Assembly: GCF_949628265.1 (NCBI RefSeq)
Contig: NC_088786.1
Location: 41,623,681-41,687,680, forward strand
Source of the DNA: Cloeon dipterum
Taxonomy: Eukaryota > Arthropoda > Insecta > Ephemeroptera > Baetidae
DNA length: 64,000 bases
Reading direction: 5' to 3'
Shown: positions 56,660-64,000 of the stretch, in pieces
Position numbering within the stretch: position 1 is the first letter of the stretch
Layout: the number at the start of each line of letters is the position of its first letter
Position numbers and translations under genes: made by a program
Notes under the pieces: model-generated
Seen by the model: the letters and a program-made list of their open reading frames with translations, nothing else
Database searches by the model: none
What the model was told of the DNA's origin: nothing

Positions 56660-57049
56660 GCACCATGAAACAAACAGTAGAAATTTAAAAACACCTAATT
56701 TTCAATAATATTATTCTCTTAACGATAATCGACTCCTAATGGTACCACAAAAGGAATTAACATTAAATTGCCAAACACTTTAACTATATTATTTTCTACA
56801 AAGTAATCTCATCAAGGAACAAAGGCTCTATTCTTTTGAACAAAATAGGCGGATATTCAATTTCTTGTCGGGATCATTTCCACGCAGCTCTAAATTGTTG
56901 CCTTCGTGAAATCTAGAAACTTCAATCTATTTATAAGTCCTGTTTCTGTTCAAAAAGAAATACCTGGTTTTTGTTTGACTGAAAAGCGAAGAACTTTATT
57001 TAATCATTCCACAAGCACGTTTATCGAATCATTCAAAAGTTCAGAGGTG

Positions 57050-57215
57050 CTAATTGCACTACAATCATTTTCTATGTTTTTGTCAGGTCGCCGAATCACG
57101 ATTTTTTTCAGGTGTTCCTTCACACTATCGCGCGGCGGATGACGGTGATTCGAGCCGCGTAATACCCTTTTGTTTCCTGCTTTTCGCTCTTTGCATTGCG
57201 CGCATAGTAAAATAT
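57050..57215 (+). repeat. Second copy of the 53,260-53,450 repeat
   Basis: See the block at 53,260. Small indels and a lost GTAT separate the two. Spacing from copy E mirrors spacing of the first block from copy C. Confidence 0.65.
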
Positions 57216-57329
57216 ATTATATAAAATATATCTAAACATATTTTTTTAATAAGATGAAAATGAAGCACTGCATGGCTGCATTTTTAAATTATTTCTTTTT
57301 TGAAATAATTTACAAAATCCTTTTTATTG

Positions 57330-58500
57330 AGAACTTGCGAGAGGTGGCGGCCAGAGTGCACGCCCAGGGTTCCCCTGTCTGGAAAACTGCAACGCCATCT
57401 AGCGAGCCAGACGCGTGGGACCAGGAGGTGAGCGCGAGCATGCAGCGAGAGGTGTGCGCAATATGATTATTAAGTTTGCCGACAAATAAAACCCAAAAGA
57501 TGAACACAGGGACGGCCCAAATGATAGCCCAGTTACAGGTAGGACTCTTACCTGGCGTGGAGCACCCGCCACCCCCTCTGTTGCCCCCCAAAACTTGCCC
57601 AAAAGGTCCCTTAAGTGCGCGGCGTCTAGCCGCTTGGCGCGCGGGAAACCGAGTCCCGCGTATTTTCGTTTATTTCATTGTCTATAAGCACATTGCCGAC
57701 CTTTATAGTAGATTTAATATGTAATTTTTATTTGCATTAACATGTGTTAAGAGTCTGGGCTCCCCGAAAGAGTCCAGAACTCGAATTATTGAGCCGCGAA
57801 AGTGAAATACGAGACGGAATCCAAGATGGCGGGCGTTGTTAAGACACTACGTCCCTTGGTGGCCATCAGGCCACGCGGCCCGCCCGCCGACAAGGCCCCT
57901 GGTTGGGCCTTAGCCCTTTGTAGATTAATTTGTCAATTTTATTTAAATGTGAATCTCTCTCGGCCATGATTTATTTGTTGGCATTGAAAATTGGATGTAT
58001 CTGTACTGCCATAATAACTCCGCTTGTCCTTCCCCTTCTCCCCCGATGCCCTCAACCACTATATGTGGCTGGTCGGGGGGTTGGGAGGGGGCGCTCGTGC
58101 GCGCCCCGCCAGAGCGGCCAATAGGAGAGCGGCGGGATTTTTGAAATGTCCGTTAGGCGGTGGCGTCCCTGCCTGACGCCGCCGCCAACTCTCTCTTGGC
58201 GTAGTTGGCGTCAGGACGTGGTGGCGAGCAGACGTGCGTAGTTGCGTAGGCTCTGCCGCGACTCTTGACGGTTCTGGTGGCGATAAAAGTGTCTGGCAAG
58301 GCTGTAAGAGCGGAGTTGTTGAGCAGATAAGTTTTTGGTGCATTTTTGGCGCGGATTTTGGGTGCTGGAAGCTATAGGATCTGATCTAGCACGCACAGTT
58401 TGTAATCGAGAGTTGTGAGAGAGAGAGATTGTAACTGAGATTTGTGCCGTATTACTATATGAGAGTCAAATAATCAGTACAAAGTTGTAAAAGGGTGAAT
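57330..58500. mobile_element. GC-rich insertion within the array, type unknown
   Basis: This segment is far richer in GC than the array around it, and no counterpart was seen at the other gene junctions. It holds simple hairpins (GTGGCCATCAGGCCAC near 57,860), CpG-rich patches and short open frames on both strands without domains. GAGAGAGAGAG occurs near 58,417. It is probably an inserted element or displaced DNA; no transposase or reverse transcriptase is visible. Confidence 0.4.
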
Positions 58501-58741
58501 AATATAGAATCCAAAAGTCTGAACAAAGTCAAAAGTAAATTAAAATAAATTTAATTTAATTAAGATATAAAATTCCTCGTGGCAAAAACTTGTTTGTGTC
58601 GAAATAAGCAATTCCTTGTTATAAATTTACTTCTTTTTTCTCCCGTCGATGAAATCTCACCTCAATTTAAAATTCAGATTTTGCTTTCTGGATCATTGTT
58701 GCTTCGTGAAAATTGTTTCCAGGAAATAATCGTATTGCGAA

Positions 58742-59720
58742 TCATCTTCTCAACTTTCCTGATTTCTGAATTTGATGCAGAAAATAATAAATTTTGGGTC
58801 CCTTTTCATCTTCCTAATCCCATCCTTACCTTTTAACATTTTTAATAGTTCTTCCATTTCTGCTTTTGAATGAGCAGGCGTTGGTTCATCGTGTTTCGGA
58901 GGAGCGGCAGCCGTGTCGTCAGATTTTTGGCCACGTAGGCTCGATTCCGATCCTAAATATAATAAGAAGTGTTTTGAAATGTGATCTATATGATGTTTGA
59001 CTTTGATCAAAATTAAATTTTTAGAAAAATTCTCTTCATCTCTTATAATTTAACAAATAAAAAAATACTTTTGGTGTCGGCTGGGTTTTCTTCTGAGCGA
59101 TGCAAATTTTGTGCTTCTTCTATTCTCGCAGAAGATGAGGTTGAGGATGATGGGCCAGCGTGGGAAACCAAACCCCTTCGGCTTCTAGACTTGGCTAAAT
59201 AGTATAATAAAAAATGTCATTTTCAGACAAATTCAGTATTAATTGTTAATTAAATGCCCAAATAAATTTCAAACCGATTTTAAGGCCCCTCATAACAATT
59301 AAGTTTTCAAGAATCACAAATAAGTCAAGCCTTAAGCCCTTGAAAGAATAGAGTTTCAAATTCCTACGGTTCTTCTTCAACTTAAACAATCTAACAATGG
59401 AAGGAATTTTTTCTTCCAAAGAACAAATTCTGGACGAGGCAAAGAGCCAGAGATTCATCCAAAATTTAAGGGAAAATTGGCTTAAAATTATTAAAATTTT
59501 CTCTTATGAGAAAGCCTGATCTGCATTCTTACCTTGTTGCAGAGATGTTTCTAATATCTCCTTCATCATGCTGCAGAGAAAAGATAAAATTTGATTCTGA
59601 ATTTAAATAAATTTAGGCTAAGACTTACTCTTCGCAGCAACCAATGATGCTCTTTGCCGAGTTGAGCATGTTATGTAATTCGCAATTGATGCGTTCAAAC
59701 ATTTTTCCGTCATCTGCCAT
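58742..59720 (-). CDS. Array copy F: acidic family member
   Basis: Five exons: 59629-59720, 59533-59570, 59069-59194, 58830-58952 and 58742-58758; 131 residues, all splice sites consensus. It starts MADDGKMFERINCELHNMLN, nearly the same as copy B. Exon 3 contains the recurrent Ser block (GPSSSTSSSARIEEAQNL). Exon 4 has a Lys/Asp/Glu-rich stretch (GQKSDDTAAAPPKHDEPTPA) and a helical end (AEMEELLKMLK). The last coding exon is very short because a TGA occurs six codons in, so the C-terminal helix of copy D is lost. Function unknown. Confidence 0.6.
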
Positions 59721-59805
59721 TTTTCCTCGGGAACAAATAAAGCTCAACTTGACTTATACCACTGCTTCCAGTCGAGCAATGCACCACGTTTGGAATTTAT
59801 GTAAA

Positions 59806-59815
59806 TCCCTTTTAT
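59806..59815 (-). promoter_or_regulatory. TATA-like box of copy F
   Basis: CATAAAAGGG about 90 bases before the start codon on the minus strand, same context as copy B. Confidence 0.45.
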
Positions 59816-60417
59816 GGTGCGAACATCGCAGTAGAAATTCAAAAACGTCTAATTTTCAATAACATATTTTGTTCTCTTAACGATAATTGACTCCTGATGG
59901 TAATATAAAAAGTGATTTAAATTAAATTGCCAAACACTCTAATTATATTATTTTCTCTATCCAAATGTTATCTCATTGAGGAACAAAACATGGTTATTCT
60001 CGAAAGTCCTCAAAGGGCCTTTGACTCAATAATATTTTCAATGGAGGGATATATTTGACCAGTGAAATGCAGAAAGCTGCATTTCATGTAATTTAATTAT
60101 CTCCTCTAACCAATAATATAATTTAAAATTATCGGAGAAGCGAGTTCAAGCATTTAAAATTTGATTTTTTTTTAAATAAGGTGATAAATGAAAAACTGCT
60201 TGAGTGCATTTTTAAATTATAAACTGTATTGAAATAATTTACATAATTTGAAAAATTCATTCAAGCTAGAACTTATTTTATATTTGCTGTCGCTGTATAC
60301 AAAATACGAAGACGTTTGCTGTTGTAACTAAAAATTATTTCAAGATAAAAGAGATTCCTCTTCGTGGCAACAACTTCTATGAGGGTCGAATAATAAGCAA
60401 TTCCGTCATCAGTATTT

Positions 60418-61421
60418 TTAAAACCAAAGCACAACAATTGAGGTCCGTCTTGTTCTTCGAAATCTGTATGGTACGACTTTGGTAAAAGTTTATATTTTTC
60501 CTTGTTTAATTTAATAAATAAAATTACCTTTGATGTTGATTGGAATCACCTCTACCGGGCGAACCAAATTTTGTGCCTCGTTTGTTCTTCGAGGAGATGC
60601 ATTTTCTGAGGATGCACCAGCATCGCAAGTCGAATCACTTTGGTTTTGAATTAAAGATGCCTCATTTTCGGCCATTTTTGGTTCCTCTTCTTCCTTCTTT
60701 GCTTCTGAATGACCAGGCTTTGGTTCATCCTGTTTCGCAGCGGCAGTTTTTTGGTCTTCTGGACTCAATTCTAAAAATATGAAAATAAATATATCGAATA
60801 TTCTTTCTATACAATTGTTTGACTTTGTAAACAGTCAAAATGTGTTTAAAAATAATCAATTCTTTAAATTATTAATAAAAAATTCTTTCGGCGATGGCTG
60901 GATTTTCCTCTCCCAAACACTGCAAATTTTGTTCGTCTTCTGGTGTTGGAGAAGATGAGGTTGAGGATGATGCACGACTTCTATCTTCGGGACTCAAATC
61001 CTGAATTTGTCTTAGAATATCATTGACTAAAAAAGAGATAAACTTTTAACACAAATTCACAGTTAATTATTGATTAGTTTCCAAGAATCAAAATTAAGTT
61101 AAAAAATAAAGCCCTTGCAAGAATCGGATTTAAAATTCCTACTGCTCTTGTAATTAAAAGAATTGTACCATCGTGGAATAAATTTAAATTAAATTTCTCC
61201 TATGAGAAATCACTTAACCTCTTTGCTGCATTTTTTGTAATTTCTCTAGCCTTTGCTGGGATAAAATTTCACTGGTTTCTCTGGAGTGAAAAGAAGATTT
61301 TTGATCAGGAATTTAAATAAATCTCGGCTCGGACTCACTTTTCTTGGCCTAAAACAATCCTGCACTTTACCATGCTGCCGGGCTTGTCACTTTTTTCGCT
61401 ATTGACGGACCTAACTGCCAT
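60418..61421 (-). CDS. Array copy G: longer paralogue with a lost donor
   Basis: Five exons by homology: 61339-61421, 61219-61280, 60886-61026, 60528-60770 and 60418-60476; 195 residues starting MAVRSVNSEKSDKPGSM. Exon 2 is a Gln/Lys-rich helix (EILSQQRLEKLQKMQQR). Exon 3 has the Ser block. Exon 4 looks like two older exons fused, an acidic one (LSPEDQKTAAAKQDEPKPGH) and a second Ser/Asn one. The donor after exon 3 reads GA instead of GT. If the intron is retained the protein ends about five residues later. The copy may be damaged. Function unknown. Confidence 0.5.
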
Positions 61422-62466
61422 TTTTCCTCGGGAACAAAGATCAAATTTGCCTAAACTGATGTTTCTCCTGCGGCTGAACGCAATAGTCTGACTGCTCGAA
61501 TTTTTAGTACCATGCAAGAACAGTAGAAATTTAAAAACACCTAATTTTCAATAATATTATTCGCTTATAGATAACTAATTTCCTAATGGTAACACAATTA
61601 AATTGCCAAACACTAATTATATTTTTTCCGTACAAAGTTATCTAATTGAGGAACAAGACATATACTTATTCTCGAAATGACCTTTGAATCAATAATATTT
61701 TCAATGGAGGATATATTTGATCAGTGAAATGCAGAAAGCTGCATTTCATGTAATTTAATTATCTCCTATAACCAATAATATAATTTAAGATTATCGGAGA
61801 AGCGAGTTCGAGCATTTAAAAATTGATTTTTTTAAATAAGGGGAAAAATGAAACACTGCATGGGTTTATTTTTAAATTATGATTTTATTGAAATATTTTA
61901 TTTATTTATTGAGACGTTCATTCATGTTAATTTTTATAATATTCGATGGGAATCTATTTAAAAATATGGAGAATTTTGCTGTTGTAAACTGACAAGCAAA
62001 CTTCATTTTTTTCGCTAGGAAATTTTCTACAAATCAAGATTTTGAGATATATACACTTGTTAGTTTAAAATATAATTTTGTTGAAGATAAAAAAAAACTC
62101 CTCTTTGTGGCAAAAATTTCTGAGGGTCGAAAAAAGCATTTCCTGGAATGAATTTTCGTTTAGAGTTTGGTTATTTTCTCCCGTCGCTGAAATCTCACCT
62201 CAATTTAAGAATGGCATACCCGTCCGAGTCGGAATTTCCTCTTTCTCTGGATTATTGAGTTATTATATCATGAATATGGTTTCCAGTAAATGGCTGCGTC
62301 GAGACACAACATCTCAAGAATCCTGCGTTCTGAATTTGATGCAGAAAATGTTAAATCTTATCTCCGTAATCTCATTCTTACTTCTGCGGCTAATATTTGT
62401 TGCTTGTCCTCTCTGATCTCTGCTTCTGAATTTGGTTCGTCGTCTTTTGGTGCAGCAGCCGCGTCG

Positions 62467-63266
62467 TCAGTATTTTGGCTCCTCCTGCTCTTCCTTCTTT
62501 TCCTCTGAATTATCAGGCTTTTGTTCGTCCTGTTTCGGAATGGCAACCGTGTCGTCAGATTTTTGCGCGTCTGCTGAGCTCACTTCTAAAAATATACATA
62601 AAATAACAAATGTTTTAATAAATCGTGTTCTAGATAATTGTTTGATTTATTTAACAGCAAAATGTTTTTAAAAAATTCGTTTCTTCGATTAACGTAACAA
62701 ATAAAATTACTTTCGGTGCCGGCTGAACTTTCCGCATCGAAATATTCCGAACTTTGTTCGTCTTCTGATGAAGATGAGGTTGAGGATGATGCTCTTCTTC
62801 TAGCTTGGGGACTCGGAACCCACCATTGGCTTATTTTTATATCATTGACTAAAAAATAAGTAACAGAAATTCACAATTAGTTTTTAATTAGTTTGCAAGA
62901 ATCACAAATAAGTCAAACATACATATAAAGCCCTCTTGCAAGAATGTGTTTTCAAGTTCCTACTATATTCTTCTACAATTTAAAGAATTTAACAATACAC
63001 GGAATTTCGTCATGTTTCAAAGATGAGTCATTAGAAATTAGCCAAAATTAGAAAATGAGAAAGCCTTACCTTTTTCCAGATATTTTTGTAAAATCTCGTG
63101 CTTTTCCTGGGGCGAAATTTCACTGGTTCCTCTGGAGCAAAAAAAAATTTGGTCAAGAAATGAAATAAATCTCGGTTCGGACTCACTCTTCGCACAAACC
63201 AATCCTGCACTTTACCATGCTGCCGGGCTTGTCACTTATTTCGCAATTGACGAACCTATCTGCCAT
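62467..63266 (-). CDS. Array copy H: paralogue with a frameshifted fourth exon
   Basis: Exons 63187-63266, 63070-63131, 62711-62848 and 62467-62585 give 132 residues starting MADRFVNCEISDKPGSM, closest to copy G. Exon 4 is acidic (KQDEQKPDNSEEKKEEQEEP) and runs into a TGA. Another frame then reads on from that point in family-like sequence (NTDDAAAAPKDDEPNSEAEI). A frame-disrupting indel has therefore probably cut the protein short. Remnants of the last exon are near 62,260-62,340. Function unknown. Confidence 0.5.
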
Positions 63267-63839
63267 TTTTCCTCGGGAACAAAGATCAAATTTGCCTAAA
63301 CTGATGCTTCTACTGCGGCTGAACGCAACAATCTGGCGTTTCGGATCGCTGGCAGTTAATCGCTCTCAACGATGCCCCACATTCGAGAAATTCAAAGAAT
63401 TCTTCCACGTTCTTTGCTTTGTATTCAACGCGTAGTCTTTTCTGAAGGTTGGAATGCCAAGATTTTACTCTGCTTCCAGTTGTCGAGCAAAATGCACCGC
63501 TTTTGGAATTTATTTCTTCTCTCTTTTACGGTAAAAATGCCAAGCATTTTAGCAATTTTTGCAAGAGTTATTCAATTTCCCGATTTGGAAATAAAAAGCT
63601 TTTCATAAATTAATGTCTGCGGAGTGCTTGGAATTTCCCAAAGATCCCAGCAAGAAATTAGACATCCTTCAGGATATCTAAAAGATATACTTCGATGGCG
63701 TGTCGGGATCATTTCCACGCTGCTCTTAATTGTTGCTTTTGTGAAATCTATAGAATCTTTTAAATTTACATCTCTTTGTATGAATCCACCCCAAAAGCAC
63801 GTTTATCGAATCCTTATATCGTACTGAGCAAATTAAATT

Positions 63840-64000
63840 TTTTTACTTGATTCTACTTAATCTACATGAAGTAATTTACATACTTTATGCCCTATTTATT
63901 GAGGAGTTCATTCGAAAAAAGCATGCTTAAGTTTTTTTTACTTTTGAAGAAAATTTATTTGCTGTCGATGTATAAAAATATATTTGTAGAAATTTGCTGT
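63840..64000 (-). other. Flank of a further array copy beyond the window
   Basis: TTTACATACTTTATGCCC, TATTTATTGAGGAGTTCATT and TTTGCTGTCGATGTATA match the 3' flanking sequence found after the other copies. The array therefore probably continues past the right edge. Confidence 0.55.

Noticed and set aside
57545-57562. U1 snRNA-like 5' end (CTTACCTGGCGTGGAG)
   Set aside because: Only about 12 bases match the U1 5' end; the following stem-loops and the Sm site are absent, so it is at most a tiny fragment or coincidence.

Overview
The window is eukaryotic nuclear DNA from an arthropod, most likely an insect. Every recognisable gene is split by short GT-AG introns (many of 50-70 bases). Exons are GC-rich islands in AT-rich flanks. 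The gene set is metazoan: E2F, the TFIIF beta subunit, the Notch O-glucosyltransferase Rumi/POGLUT1, a BTB-BACK protein and caspases. The sequence alone does not fix the genus. Gene models were built by eye from reading frame, splice consensus and intron phase; all summed exon lengths are multiples of three. No tRNA, rRNA, CRISPR array or prokaryotic feature was seen.

Regions: (1) 1-6.5 kb is gene-poor and holds inverted-repeat elements and old repeat debris. (2) 7.1-15.2 kb is a cluster of three related caspase-family genes. The first is a complete stand-alone caspase homologue whose catalytic Cys is replaced by Ser. The second is a truncated near-copy. The third is an 827-residue fusion of a caspase domain with intact His/Cys, a second caspase-like domain without either catalytic residue, and a STAND/NACHT-like P-loop NTPase. 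This fusion is the most unusual system in the window. (3) 15.2-19.5 kb is almost empty. (4) 19.5-21.8 kb is a zinc-finger gene with a duplicated exon pair and a fossil LINE between the copies.

(5) 22.9-33.8 kb is dense and conserved: DUS3L (-), POGLUT1 (+) with a BTB-BACK gene nested antisense in its first intron, TRMT61A (-) and archease (+). Three of these act on tRNA (dihydrouridine synthesis, m1A58 methylation, tRNA ligase activation). (6) 35.0-44.4 kb is an E2F1-3-type gene with two 3-kb introns full of old repeats; E2F-type sites lie upstream of it. (7) 45.0-47.3 kb is the TFIIF beta gene.

(8) 48.5-64 kb is a tandem array of at least eight minus-strand paralogues of an unrecognised family. 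They are small, acidic, Ser/Glu/Gln-rich proteins encoded by five phased exons. The array contains intact, splice-site-damaged and broken copies, shared TATA/Inr-like promoters and recent block duplications, and it runs off the right edge.

Several families of short foldback elements occur repeatedly, one as three copies (4.1, 29.7 and 30.6 kb) and another as two copies (23.9 and 47.5 kb).
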